Assembly: GCF_020509005.1 (NCBI RefSeq)
Contig: NC_063014.1
Coordinates: 5,642,001-5,706,000, forward strand
Source of the DNA: Fulvia fulva
Lineage: Eukaryota; Ascomycota; Dothideomycetes; Mycosphaerellales; Mycosphaerellaceae
DNA length: 64,000 nucleotides
Direction of reading: 5' to 3'
A model generated the notes under the pieces. That model saw only the letters and a program-made list of their open reading frames with translations, was not told the origin of the DNA and did no database searches. A program made the translations under genes and the position numbers. Below are positions 24,601 to 37,701 of this stretch, in pieces; the stretch's first letter is position 1; each line of letters begins with the position of its first letter.

Positions 24601-26342
24601 GTCTTTCGTTCTTTCGTTCTACGATAGCGCCTTTAAACTTCCGTATATTCGCGATAGAGTATACCTTATAGTTATGCTCGTCCGGGATAGGAATCGGGTC
24701 CTTCTTATTACTTACCCTATAGACGTTCCGGAGTAGTCCTTTACCTAGGTATACGAATCTTCTATACTAAAGCTCCTACTAATCCTCGGTAGTTACCGCG
24801 GCTAGAGCTTCCTCGTATAGCATCTCCGGGGGTCTGTTATCTACCTAGTTTAGGGAGTCGGATATCGAAGATACTACCGGTACCCCCTCTCGTAGTACTG
24901 TTCGAACGATAGGCTTTCCGCTCTTATACTTAAGTATAAAGTTTAGAGGTTCGATATCGAATTACTTACTAAACTACCTCTATAAAACTAGATTAACTCT
25001 AAGATTAGGAACAAATAAGACTTTCTCTAGAGCAATTTGTTTCCCCGTTAGGGCTTCTATAGTTACTATTCCTTTATAGAATATATCTAGGTACCCCCTA
25101 CCGACTTTAATTACTTTCCTTCTCGCTAGTTTCCTAAGCGATCTAAATAGAGACTTATTATCAGTTATGTATAAGGAGGTATAGGAGTCTAGTAACTATT
25201 CGGAGGCGGAAAACTTGCCTTTTACTTCGGTAGTAGAATAGGCGACTTTGTCGTCGTATATTTCCTCGGCATCGCTTTCTCGTAAGGTATAGGCTCGTGT
25301 CGCCTTTGCCTTTGTCTTATTGTCGGATTGGCTTCTCTTATCCTTCTGCTATTTCCTAGACTTCTTAAGGGCGTTTTAGGCCTTCTCTAGATCCCGGACT
25401 AGCTCTTTATAGGACTTCTTCTCCGGTTACTTCTAGGTATTCTTCTTTTTTAACAAACTCCTTTACGGAATCTAGTTCCGGGCACGATATAACTAGGTAG
25501 TTACTATCGTAGATAAAGTAGCCGCTCTTACCCCCTTACCTCTAGGAGTATAGAGCGGTCTTGCCCTTACTCTCTTAGATCCGTAATTCGTAGGATTTAA
25601 GTAAGGTTATAGCGGATTCCTAGCCTAGGTTTAGCTAGGCTAGGATAGTGTCCCTAGTACTAGCGTAGACGTCCGGGAGGCTGCTTAGTAGGTACTTAAA
25701 CCTCCGGATAGGGTCCTTATAGTAGGTCTCTTTACTATCTGTTTCGGCAATCTATATAGATAGGTTACCTAGATATATCTACCCTTGTCTAATTGTCTAA
25801 TCGTCCGGTAGCTTAAACGATACTAGCTGTTTTATAAGCGCTACTACTTGTGCCTTATAGACCTTACTATACTTCTTCTATAGAAGTTTCTAGATCTCTT
25901 TCGTATCTCGTATGTCTAAGATTTCTTAGTTATCCTCCTCGGACAAATATACTAAGATAGTATATCTCGCTCTACCGTTCGCCTTCGAAGTAATCTTAGG
26001 CGTAACGGATTCTAGGAGATTAGCCGACGAGTCGTCGATAACCTAGAATACCTTCCGGCTTTCGAGATAGTCTCGTAGTATAACGAACTAGCGCTTCTAG
26101 TTCTTACGAGTAAGGGTAGGGCCGACCTTCCGGGGGCCCTCGTGATTTGTTAAGTCTTCTATAGCGAAGGTAGCCTTAGATATATAGCAAGCTCCTTACT
26201 TAACTACGGTAGTTAGAATAAGCTTAGACCCCCCGAGTCTATTAGTACGTTACCGTACGGATTCCGGGTATAGATTATAATACCCTACGTCGTACTTCCT
26301 TAGTATATCGATGTCCTATTAAGCAAACCCGGGTTTATAACC

Positions 26343-26757
26343 TATTAAAAGGGTATAGTATATATATATATATATATAGAAGTTAGGATACGTAATAGGA
26401 AAGGAGGAAGGACTAATATAGTATACGAAGGTATATAGTAGAATAGTGTTTAGTACTAAAGGTGTCTCTACTATCGGTATAGAGACTGCCTCTCTTATAT
26501 CTATATAGAGGGATCCTGCTCTAGTCCTAGTTCTATTTTACTACGCCTTATCGGTTTTACCTATATCTTATCCTACGATAGCAGTTCCTCCGACAGTCTC
26601 GTACTAACTAGCTAAGCGACTTTAGGTCCTCTAAATCGCTCCTACTATTCGTACGGTGTCTCGGTAGTATTGCCGTACTATTGTCTCGACTAACTTAGTG
26701 TATACTAAGTCAGTCTTAGTACCGTACGACATGCCTCCTAACCTATATTCGTAATCA
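26343..26757 (-). repeat. 5' LTR of Copia-2
   Basis: About 415 bp. It begins TGATTACG on the minus strand and abuts the primer site at 26342. It includes a TA-dinucleotide run near 26357-26378 that is longer than in the other copy. Confidence 0.85.
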
Positions 26758-26837
26758 TTATATCTAATCTACCGTATATAGCTAAAATCTTACGCTAGGA
26801 CACCTTCTCGGTTAACGAGCATTTTATTAAATAGCTA
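26758..26837. repeat. 80-bp degraded spacer between two Copia elements
   Basis: CpA-depleted sequence separating Copia-2 from Copia-1b. No feature was recognised. Confidence 0.5.
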
Positions 26838-27070
26838 TGAAGATATAGCATCTTAAAGGAAGTTAACAATTAGGAAGTGATCTAGTAGCCTAAGGCATCT
26901 ACGATAACTTAGCTTATAGGGAGATACCTTCTCTCCCCTTTAGCTTAGATAGACATCTAATATAATCAATACATTAGTTCCTAGTATATTGCTATATACT
27001 CCTGCTATTAGTTAGTTAAAGATTGATCTCTTACTCTACTCTACTACTATTAATCCGAACCTGTTTAATA
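26838..27070 (+). repeat. 5' LTR of Copia-1b
   Basis: 233 bp aligned to the Copia-1a LTR. It starts TGAAGATATAGC and ends TTTAATA where the young copy ends TTCAACA. The primer site follows as GGTTATAAGCCCGGG. Confidence 0.9.
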
Positions 27071-30000
27071 GGTTATAAGCCCGGGTTTATATAGGAATAA
27101 GAGTAATCTATATTAGTATAGGTTACTTATATCCCTTACTATTGTAGTAGAAAACATCTAGGAATCAGAAGTCTACCCCGTCTATCCTATTAAGGAGCTT
27201 AGTTCGATACTAAGTAATAGGTAACCTAGATAAGGACTCTATACGGCTTACTTAAAGCCAATACCTTAAAGATACTCTATAGGTAGAACTATATCGAGAT
27301 ACTATTAAGAAGGACTTCAAGTAAGTCATTTGAAGCTCTACTAGGAGAGACAGACCTATGTCCTAGCCCCGAGACCTTATACCGCTCCTTCTTTACTTTA
27401 CTAAGTAGGCCTTAGTATCTATACCTACGAACTTTCCTATTCTATACTAGAAGCCTCGGCAGGATCTAAGCTACTACTTTAGAACATATACACCTTGTTT
27501 CATTATATCCAATCTATTATAGATTTATACTAAGAGAAGACAGAGGAGAAGGGAGGCAAAATCCTAATTCTTAGGAGGGATAATCGGAAGAGATAGTTCA
27601 ACCTTTAGAGATATAAGATAGAGAGCTAATTAGCATTCTTTATACTTGATGACCTAATAGAAGTGTCTTTTAACAATATTAAGGGCAAGACTGAAACTCT
27701 AAGAAGAGGCTATAACTTAAGAGATCCTTAATACGCTAATATAGACAAGACACAATATAGTATACAACTTTAGTATCCTTAGTAGGATTATAGAAGAAGA
27801 TGAATTTGAGCTTAAGGGCTTATATAAATCTAGAAGAGCTACTAAGAAGTAGGTGTATCTCTAGAACAAGTATAGCTAGGTGCTACTAACCTATATATAT
27901 AAGCTTATAAAGCAATTTATGACCTTTAAGATAAGTAAAGAGTTCACTATTAGATCTGTATAGACACACCTAGTTTCTCTTAGGAAAAGGATTGCTAATA
28001 TTGACCTAGAGGGTCAGTATTATAGGAAAGCTGATGTAAGGATGACCTAGCTCTTAAGCTCACTACTACCTAACTACTATATAGCTAGGGATACCATTAT
28101 AGCTTAGCTAAAGATAGATCATAAAAGGACCTTAAAGATCCTTGAAGCTTAAGAAGCTAGGTTAGATCCCTCTAAGGCTAAGTATAGTATAGTAGCCACC
28201 TAGGTCAAGCCCTTAGGTCTAGTAAGACTACTCTCCTACCTTCTCTATAAGAAGGATCATCTAATTAAGGACTGCCCTAGTCTACCTAAGGCAAGAAAGG
28301 TCCTTAGATCTCATTCCTAACCACTATCTTCCTAGAATATAATATATATTAAGAAGAAGAGAACTCTACTACCCACTTCAAGGAGGACACTAAGAGAGAA
28401 GTCCTCTATAGAAGAACTTAAGAAAATAGTGAAGAAACTTAGCTCTAACATACTGTCACTCTAGAAGAACTAGGCCTAGTCTTATACCTCTAAAGTAAAG
28501 AAGACTAGAAAAGGTTTTTCCGCCTAAGAGTTATATGACTTATGTAGCTCATCCCTAGAGACAATGTCTAATAATAATGAGTATGATGAAGTGGCTCACT
28601 TAACTATAGAAATCTAAGGCAAGTTCCCCTCGTTAGAGTAGTTACTTAACTCCTATACTTTATCCTATATAACTGACTAAAGCTGCCTCTTTAGATCTAT
28701 AACTCCCTTAATAAGGAAGAAATGGATTAAAGTAGGAGGTGGGTTTTTATTAGCCACTTATATTAGGAATGTAGAGATGAGTAGGAGAGCTAGTAGAAAA
28801 GTTGTTTTAGAAGATGTCCTACTTATACCTAAGCTAGGAGTAAACCTGGTTTTATAGAACTAGTTTAGTAAGTAGTTTGGTGTTCAACCTCTATTATTTT
28901 CTCTTATTTCCCCCTCTAGTAAGACTATTGTCTAGACAAAGCTCCTTAGGGGGGTTCTATTCATCAATAAGATTTCTCCTCTCCTATAAGAACGGGCACA
29001 TTACTCATTATGTGCACTACTAATAGAGAATGCCTTTGTGACTGCTTAATTAGAGACCGACCTAAAGCAGTAGGAGCTTTAGTATAGAAGATTTGTACAC
29101 TTTAGGAAGAATTTGCTCTAGAATCTTTATAAGGTAACAGACTTGAAAGAACCCATTCCTATCCCTAAGGATGGCTTTCACTAGTGCAGAGTATGCTCAA
29201 TAGCAAAGATGAAGAAGTACAAAGGCAAAGTTATAGAGAGAAGACCTGAAAGACTTGCCCCTATATCTATTGACATATGTGGCCCACTACTAATCTTAAG
29301 ACTAGGATTCAAATACTAGCTTAAGATTGTTAACAACTTCTCTAGGAAGAAGTGGACCTTTCCTCTTAGGAAAAGAGAAGATGCTCTAGTTGCTCTCTAG
29401 AACTAGAAGATCAAAGTAGAGAGGAAATCATTAGCGTAGCTAAAAGCAGTAAGTCTTAACAATACAAAAGAACTTATTGTATTAGTGAAGTAGTAGGAGA
29501 AGGATTTGGGGATTAGGCTCGAGCCGACTAAGGCATATAACTCTCTATAGAATGGACTAGTTAAGAGGTCAATACAAACCTTAGAGGACTCTATAAGGGT
29601 AATGCTTAAAGAGGCTAAAATGCCGGTTAAATTTTGGCCTAAAGTACTAGAGGCCTAAACTTATATAAGGAACAAACTGCTAAATAGCCTAGATTACGAT
29701 AGGTTTAAGGTTTCACTAGATAAGGCTTTTGATAGTATCAAACCGACCATTAAGCATTTGAAAGTTTAGGGATGCAAAGCTGTTGTCTATATAGACATAA
29801 GATCCCAACCTCAATGGGCAAGAAGTGACAAGCTAATGAATAGGGGTAAAGAAGTAGTGTTTATTAGGTATGTTAAAAATATAGCTAAAGCCTAGCTCTT
29901 TTAGGAACTAGACATAAGAGCTGTTAAACAACACATATATATAGACTTCTTTAAGGACTAGTCTAGAGGTGATATAGGTCTTAATGTTCTAATATTGAAT

Positions 30001-32219
30001 CTACTAAGTAGTGTACTAGCTAGGAAGCCCTTAGGAAGGCCGAGGAAGAACGTATCCTTAGGACAATCGACCTACTATTTAGGCGTCTATTAAAGTACCC
30101 CCGAAATAGATCAGCTAATTAAGAGCCCTAAAGTCGCTTAGCCGAGAAAGCTGTTTGTGCAACTTCCCTAACCTCTAGAGAACGTAGGGGAATTTCAGAA
30201 AATCGATCAGCTAATTAAGAGAAGCTCCCTAGATCCCTAGGAAATAGACGTTACTAGGTTATAAGTGACGGTCCCTAAATCATCCCTTAGAAAGAGAAAG
30301 GCTGACTATGATGTTAAGGGCTATGATATAAAACAGAAAGCCCTAAAATCTATAGTCCCTAAGCCCGAACTAACCACTAAAGTAGGAGAAGCAATAGACC
30401 TCTTAGAGAACCTTGCTGCTTTTTACTAAGCTTTCTTTATAGCTATACAATCAGTAGACAGTTCAATACTATAGGATAGCGAATTCCTAGAAGAAATTAA
30501 GGAAATGGCCTTTATAGTAACTATAGAAGCTATTATATATAAGTAAGAGGTCCTAATTCCAAAATCCTACAAGGATGCTATAAATAACAAGAAATGGGGA
30601 CATCTTTAGAAGGAAGCAATCCAAAAGGAACTAGATGCTCTATAGAGTAACAACACCTAGGAAAATTCTGTTCTACTAAAAGGAGCAAATCTAGTTACAT
30701 TAAGATAGGTCTTTGATATTAAGAGAAGCATTAGTAGAGCTATTGAAAAGTTCAAGGCTAGACTAGTTATAAGGGGCTTCTTATAGAAGTTTAGTATTGA
30801 CTTTATAGAGACATTTGCACCTATAGTAAGACAGGACACCCTTAGGGTGTTTATAGCTATTGTATATAAGAAGGATCCTCATCTTTACTAAGTGGATATA
30901 AACAATACATTCGTAGAAAGCACCCTCTATAAAGACATCTTTATGTTACTACTACTAGGAGTTGAGCTTCTACTAAACATAGTATTCAAAATCCTTAAAA
31001 GCTTATATAGACTTAAGCAAGCAGCTAGAGATTAGAATCAACTCTATATGTTAAAGCTTAGAGAGATTGGATTCACATAGTCAGAAGTAGATCTATGCCT
31101 ACTTATCTATAAGAAGAGGGAGATCATAATCCTTATACATATAGATGACATTCCAATTACTACACTAAAGTTAACAGATGTTCTCTAGTTCAAAAGAGAA
31201 CTTAGTAAGATCTTTAAGATCAAAGATCTAGGTGAACCTGAAAAGATCCTTAGCATAAGAGTCATAAGGGACAGGAAGAGAGGAATCTCGAAACTTGACT
31301 AAGGACACTTTGTTAGGGACAGCCTAGCTAAGATAGTAATGAACTATAAGAAGGTAGCACCTATATACTCACCTATAGACAGCTATGAGGCCCTTAAACC
31401 TTCAAGCCACATAGATAAGAGGTGTAACAAGGCAGAGTACTAGAGTATTAATAGTACTTAGATATAGCTAGTAACAATTATAAGGCTAGACATTGCTTTT
31501 GCCCTAGGAAGGATAAGCTCATTTGTAAGTGACCTATCCACCTACTATATAAAGGCTTTGAAGAAGATCACTAGGTACCTAAGATCATACCCTGATCTAG
31601 GACTTTAGTTCTTAAAGTCTAGAAAAGGACACCTTATTAGATACTGTGATTCTGATTATGTAATAGACAAAGCAGACAGAGTCTCAATCCTTAGGTATGT
31701 CTTCTTCCTCTATAGGGCACTAGTTTCTTAGATAAGCAAGAAGCAAAAGTCTATAGCAACATCTATAATAGAGGCTGGATATATAGCTATAAATGTATAT
31801 ACGAAGCAGTCCCAATTCCTAGCTTCACTACTAAGAGAAATAGATTGTCTAGAGTTAGTAGGAGACTATTCCTATTAACTAAGAATCACTAGAAACTAGG
31901 AGACTGTATCAAATTTGAGACTAGTCCAATTAAGAGGTGACAATCAAGCTGCCCTCACCCTAGTAAAAGATATATATGTTTATAACAAGTCGAAGCACAT
32001 TAGCATTGCCTATAATGCTATTAGGAAACTTTGGTAGAGGAGGCTTATTACTATTAAGTACACCCTAACCTCTAAGATAGTTATAGACGGGTTTACAAAA
32101 CTAAAGCCTAGTCTACACTTCTAGAGGTTTGTAAGCTAGCTTAACCTGTTATAAAAAGATCTAAGTACTATTGACAGGAAGTGAGCAGACTGTAACCTCC
32201 TATACGAGATAAGTAGGAG

Positions 32220-32454
32220 TGTTAAGATATAGCATCTTAAAGGGAGTCAACAATTAGGAAGTGATCTAGTAGCCTAAGGCATCTACGATGACTTAGCTTA
32301 TAGGGAGATACCTTCTCTCCCCTTTAGCTTAGATAGACATCCAATACAATCAACACATTGGTTCCTAATATATTGCTATATACTCGTGCTATTAGTCAGT
32401 TGAAGATTGATCTCTTACTCCACTCCGCTACTATTAATCTGTACCTGTTTAACA
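32220..32454 (+). repeat. 3' LTR of Copia-1b
   Basis: 235 bp, TGTTAAG...TTTAACA, preceded by a mutated purine tract. It is less mutated than the 5' LTR of the same copy. Confidence 0.9.
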
Positions 32455-33120
32455 CTTTCCTTACTATAGGGTAGCTTTATTTATTCTTTAACCTCCTAGT
32501 AGATATATTCTCTACTATAGCTATATACCGTCCCTAATTTAAGTAGCTATATTAATATTATAGTAATCGTTTATTTAACCTCTTGAATATCGGCTTCTAG
32601 AAGTCTTCGGGTTATATTATTCCTTAGTCTAATATCCTATAGACCTCGAAGTATATAGACCTATCTAGCTCTTTTAAGATTAACTATACTATCTTTATCC
32701 TTAGTATTGTCCTTAAAGAACATTTGTATAATAGACTCTAAGAGGCCTAGCTAATTCTATATCCTTCTCTACTTCCTCTATAATAAGGATACATTCTACT
32801 ACTTCTTAATCTAAGTACAAAGTGTCTTAGTGGAGTACCTAGGATAGAACTTCTTCTAGAGAAGGTTAGTAATAACCTCTATAGTAAGATTATTATTAAT
32901 ATATTGTTCTTTAATAAATAGCCTATAGGTATTAAAGGGAATAGGACGTCGAGGCGTAAAGGCTTATTAAAGGTTAGGGCGCTATTAGAGGAGGATAAGA
33001 AGGATTGCCTTATAGTATTGCTAAAGAGATTACCTCATAGCGTGTTAGATAGCGCGTTATGCGGTTAAAAGAACAAGATAGTTAGAATATATAACAGGAG
33101 GTTACAGTAGCGCTAGTAGG
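32455..33120. repeat. RIP-degraded DNA at the edge of the transposon block
   Basis: CpA-depleted sequence, no coding sense recognised on either strand. It ends abruptly near 33120, where composition switches to ordinary genic DNA. Confidence 0.55.
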
Positions 33121-33920
33121 GTGAAATTTATATAGTTGAAGGCTGAAAAAGAGCAAAGTCTGAAAAAACCAAGTGCGGCGTAATCACTGCCGTCATGTAA
33201 TCTTCGTGTCCACGCTGCTGAGCAGGAGCTCCGACTGGTTGCTGTGTGCGTAGATCCACCGCAGACTTGCAGCTGAAACATGCAAAGACACCGCACGATG
33301 GCTCTAGGCAATTTCTTTTGTGCTGGCGCGAATGCGGAGCATCTTGATGCGTAAACGTTCCCTCATCGTTGTCCTTTACTGGCATCAATGGCTGTCGGTG
33401 AACCAGATATGCGTAATGTCTCACGAGGAGTCGTGCGCAGGCTGAGCAAGAACCTAGGGCGACTGGCGCAAACTGTGGTCACTTCTTCAAGACCTGCCGA
33501 AGAAGCACAGAGAGTGAGTTTTGTGCAGATCTCAGGGTTGCGTCAGTGCGCAACGTCGTTTATAGATAGCCGTGTGGCGTGGAAACGTTCAACTGGATGT
33601 CGAGGTCGTAAGAGCTTCAGTGGAAGAACGCCCGTGAAGCAGAGCTGCTGCCAAATCCGGATGAGAACCAAGACTCGCGATATCGTGGAGCCTCTGTTGA
33701 TGGGTGATGCAGTTCAATCTCCAGAACAGGACGAGGAATCGGAAACCTGTTCCGATAGGCTCCTCTTCGTCGTCCGAGCAAGGCTCAAGGTTACATACCT
33801 TCGTACTGAAAGTGCCTCAGACCACCTTCCCATTGAGTCTGTGCCGACGCATGCCACGAAGGCAGCCAAGTATGAACATTTGTACATTATGTGCGCTTCC
33901 TGCAATCTATCTTCTCAATC
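33121..33920. other. Intergenic DNA downstream of mcd4
   Basis: Normal composition, with abundant CA and TG. Open stretches on both strands (for example 33388-34188 on the plus strand) overlap the mcd4 3' end and have no recognisable domain; I treat them as chance. It holds the 3' untranslated region of mcd4 at its right end. Nothing else seen. Confidence 0.5.
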
Positions 33921-36900
33921 CTACTTCTTCCTCCCATTCGCAGTACCCATTGCTTTCTTCGCTTTCTCCTTCAACGCCCCATTAACACTCCCATTGACTT
34001 CCTTAACCTGCTCAGTCAAAGGCTCATCATCAAACTCCACGCCCCTCACGAACACCTCACTGAGAGCTTCCAACCCAGCAACGAACACACAAAGCACACT
34101 CGCGATAACGAACATACTAATGCTCTCCCCAATTTCCAACCAGCTTCCCTCATCTCTCACCTCCCAGAAGAAGCGGAGAGTGAGGTAGTCGCCAATGCCC
34201 ATGACGACGGCGAAGAGACTGCCGCCTCGTAGTCGGAGTCGTTTTGTGAGGATGCCGAGGTTGGCGGAGACGAGGGCGAAAGGGGCCAGGAGTTTGAGGA
34301 CGAGGAGAGCGCCCTGTGAGAAAGGGTCGAAGACGGGTAGGAGTCGGTACACGGCGTCCAGGGAGAAGGAGGAAATCGAGGCGATGTTGCCGGTGCTGAA
34401 GAAGGCGGATTGCAGGAGGTAGAGGAAGAAGAGGCAGATGCGGGCATCGCTGAGAGTGAGGCTGCGGTAGTCACCTTGCTTGAGGGCTGTTTTGCGCTGT
34501 TTTGCTGCGGAGACGGCGGGTTCCAGAGGGTTGCTTACTTCGAGGGCGTTGCCATTCATCTTTGTGGCAGAAGTGGTGAAGGATTGTTGGTGTATCCGGT
34601 GTTCGAGTCGGACCCATGACACTAGGGTTATGGCGATGGAGAAGTAGAATAGTCCTTCGTAGGAGATCGTGAGGATGATGAAGAGTGGTCCGAAGGCCAG
34701 GAAGATCACGGCCAGGCGGTGGAGGTAGTGGTCTCGAGGGCTTAGGGCGTGCAGGAACGGGACGACTAGAGAGGCAGCTGCATGTCGTTAGCACTGTTTC
34801 TCCACCAATGGACGAAAGAGAGTGATGCGCGACAGGTCCAGCTTCACACTTCTCCGGTCATGTACTCGTCATGCACAGTGAACATGGACCGCTTAATTCG
34901 CAAAGTCTTTTCACCGACAGACAAACCTGTGAGCGGCTCGGGAATGTCGTCTCGTAGCAGAAGTAGTATGACTTGGCCTCGAGGCGAGCTGTGCCAGATC
35001 CGATGCCATAGCCAGGAGTCGCTGCCAGGCACATGCGTCCGACGAGACTGGCGAATGCGTTGTATGGGGTATCGTCCTATCTCGTAGAGAAGGCCGAGCA
35101 TATACGCTACTGGCAGGTAGAACGCCAGGAACAACCCTAGGAGGATCTGCGACCACTAAGGCAGTCTCCGGAAGCTCATTATAGGCCGCTCGATGATTTG
35201 AAGAACATCGTCCACAGCCGAGGGGTCGTTGGTGTAGATGGCCATGGTCGGAAAAGCGAAGGTGATGTATGGCCAGGGATGATGAATGATCGATGTAACA
35301 GAAACATGAAGATGACTTACTCAAAGTCGCCCAACCGACTATCTGCGTTCCGAGTGGCAAGCCTTGCTTGGCTTGCAGAGAAGCAACGCTCGATCGTGTC
35401 ACGATCATAGCAAGCGCAACCAGGCCAACCTGAAAGTCTTAGAAGTCGCTCCTTATTTGCGAGGGAAGCACTTACCTGGACTCCAAAAATAATGCGTGAC
35501 AAGCCGTCAGGTGCGTCTGCACCCAGTCCCTTCCCGGAAGGTGAAGTCTTCACGAGTAGGCTCTTCTCGAACGCAATATAGAGCACTCCGAGAACGAGAA
35601 TCAGGAAGCCACCGAACAAGCTACACAATGTCAGTACATCCGCGGATGCTGATCATGACCACACTTACATCAGGCTGGCACTCTCAACCTTGATTGCAGG
35701 AAGCAGCGTGAAAGCACTCATCGAAGTGCATCCAAGTGCCCAGGTGGTGCATAATGTCCAGTTGGCCTTCACAAAGTCAAGACCGTATACCAGTGGCCAG
35801 CCAGCAGCCAGCAAGTAGCAGATAGTGTAGATCTGGCGATGGTAGTAGCTTTGTACCTACATCAGGCATCATTAGCACAGACTTCGTTGTCCCGGGCACG
35901 ATTGGCAGCTTACCATGACTTCGAGCAACGCCAAATAAGCAAAAGCATTGAGTGCGAACTTGCTCGAATCACTTTTAGAGAACTTCGCAAACACTCTCCG
36001 CCAGCCCTCTACCAGTGCTTGACGTCGGGCAAACACTTCTTCCCAGAAGACGACCGGAAACAACGCGTAAGCGTAGTAAGTGATCGGCGAGTTCTGCATA
36101 AACAGCAAGCTGTAGAGTCCGACAAAGATCGAGGAGAACACAATCACAAGTCCTACTGGCCGTGATGGCTCGATCTTGCCATCGAGCATGTGCTCATCCA
36201 CAGCGGTGGTGAAGGCGAAGGCGATCCAACCCAGGTATCCCGCAGTGACGAGAGTCCTCAAGAACAGCCAGGCGTACGTTTGAAGATACCGGAGTCCTTT
36301 GAGACCGAGCTGGATGAGCTCATCAGAGCTTTGTATTGCTTGCTTGTACTGTCGCTTCGATATCTGCTGCTGGATTGTGGCCACCCGTTGATCTACACTG
36401 TGCTCGGCGTCGCCAAATCCAGAGTATGGTCTGTATCGCATAACCTCGGCCTGCTTCTCTTCTTCCTTGATGCGGTACATCTCCAAGATCTCCTTTGCAT
36501 TGGTCAGAAGAGCTTTGGCTTTCTCTTCGTCTGTAGCGTCCAGGAATGACAAGGGCAGCTCTCCGACCGAATTGACTGGGAATTCGAGGCCGGCTAGGTA
36601 TGCCATGAGCGCAGCCACATCTGCCTGTGCAACATCGTGTCTCTGAACGTGGTCAAGATGCCAATCGTGGGAGAAGCCATCTTCATGTCCAGGCGCCCTC
36701 CCTCGGCGGACAGTGTTGGGTTTCGCAACCCCAGATCCCCAGGCAATGAGTGGAGTCCGTGTGTTGTCAGGATGGCCGTCTCCGTGGCTACCCCAGTCAC
36801 TCATGCCATGGTCTGCTGTAAATACGAAAGCCGTCTCATCATCCTCGTAAAAGTTGTTGATGACCTCCGTGATCTCCTTGACCCCTTGGTCCACGACCTG

Positions 36901-37701
36901 AATGTTGCGCAGGTATTCCCTCGAATATGGCCGGTAGGCATGTCCGGTGGTGTCCAATCCGAGCAGATGCAAAAAGAACACCAGCTTGTCTTGCCTCAAC
37001 CGTGCGTTCAAGGCGTCGTCTGTCTCTGCATCCTTGAACAACTGCTTCACGCGATCGAAGACCCAGTAGTCCAGCTCCGTGGCGTCCTTACTGAAGTCCT
37101 CGAATTCATGTCCGTATGTTGCATCGTCGACCCGTCCCGGCACAGCACCTGTTGAGAACATAGGCAAGATATCCGGACTTCCCCAACTCCATGTATGCCG
37201 GCTCCTGTTGAAGACACTGTCGAAGTTGACTGGATTGAGCTTCCACCCTGTTGTTACTGCTGCCACATCCTCGTATAACCCCGCTATCAATGCTACATGC
37301 CCAGGTCGTGATTCGGTAGGTACGCGAGTATGCGAGACACCGAATGTGCCATGTTCGAGGACCCTCGATCGAAGGAAGGGTGCTAACGGTCCTGGCTCCT
37401 GTGCTGATGTATCGTCCGGCGACCTTGATGGGTCGGGGAAGAATTGGAATGCCTTGTCTGCGCGGAGACCGTCTCCTGTGGAAGTGTGAGTGATGTGGAG
37501 CATGCGGATATGCTGTGGCAGGGTTCACGTACCGACATATAGCACCAATCGTTTGGCTGGGGCTTTGGGCGCATCGACACTATACGCCCGCATGCCATGG
37601 ACGATTGGGCTGACGAAGTAGATGTCGAAGATGGAGTAGATGTAGATGACATGAAACAAGACTGCTATCCCGAGGAAGCCCAACCGGCCGAGACGCGCCA
37701 T
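33921..37701 (-). CDS. mcd4: GPI ethanolamine phosphate transferase 1 (Mcd4)
   Basis: Mcd4 adds phosphoethanolamine to the first mannose of GPI anchor precursors in the ER membrane, an essential step in yeast. Six exons: 37701-37533, 37475-35914, 35856-35669, 35620-35476, 35429-35321 and 34777-33921, joining to 1010 codons with all junctions GT-AG. The N-terminus ([11 protein letters not shown]) is a membrane anchor. The luminal alkaline-phosphatase-like domain carries [11 protein letters not shown], the nucleophile motif PTESRPGH (Thr near 110), [10 protein letters not shown] and [15 protein letters not shown], so all metal-binding motifs are present. The C-terminal third is multi-spanning ([11 protein letters not shown]). 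Length (1009) fits the family. Introns 1-4 are 46-57 bp; intron 5 is 543 bp and contains another ORF. The frame is also open upstream to 37938, so a longer N-terminus is possible. Confidence 0.95.
34844..35245 (-). pseudogene. Same-strand ORF nested in mcd4 intron 5, one in-frame stop
   Basis: The long fifth intron of mcd4 (34778-35320) contains a frame starting [13 protein letters not shown] at 35245 and ending HDEYMTGEV at 34844, about 133 codons. TAG at 35158-35156 interrupts it; the local sequence (FRRLP*WSQILLG) suggests a lost tryptophan. After the stop comes a hydrophobic, probably membrane-spanning segment ([19 protein letters not shown]) and then a basic tail. It looks like real coding sequence: composition is normal and hydrophobicity is organised. 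I do not recognise the family. It could be an inserted gene fragment, a nested pseudogene, or a small gene whose own splicing removes the stop, although no good donor was seen. Confidence 0.45.

Larger units (their letters stand above)
21194..26757 (-). mobile_element. Copia-family element of a second type, RIP-destroyed (Copia-2)
   Basis: A full-length but inactive Copia element read on the minus strand. RNase H remnants (SKKQKSIATSTIE) lie near 22020-22080, the reverse-transcriptase active site (YIDDIPI) near 22640-22690, and an integrase remnant (DIYGPF) near 24568-24590. Two related LTRs bound it, at 21194-21601 and 26343-26757. Just inside the right-hand LTR the minus strand reads GGTTATAAACCCGGG, a mutated half-tRNA primer site as in Copia-1. 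Stops are dense and mostly TAG. No matching target duplication was found. Its LTR sequence differs from Copia-1, so it is a separate family. Confidence 0.9.
26838..32454 (+). mobile_element. RIP-destroyed copy of the Copia-1 family (Copia-1b)
   Basis: Co-linear with Copia-1a over its entire length, LTRs included, but saturated with CA-to-TA and TG-to-TA changes, so that nearly every CAG, CAA and TGG codon became a stop. The alignment remains almost free of indels. The integrase, reverse-transcriptase and RNase H regions can all be followed by comparison with the young copy. No matching target duplication was found (AGCTA on the left, CTTTC on the right). It is a clear side-by-side record of what RIP does in this genome. 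Confidence 0.95.

Noticed and set aside
33388..34188. 266-codon plus-strand open frame
   Set aside because: It overlaps the 3' end of mcd4 in antisense, has no recognisable domain and irregular composition; most likely a shadow.
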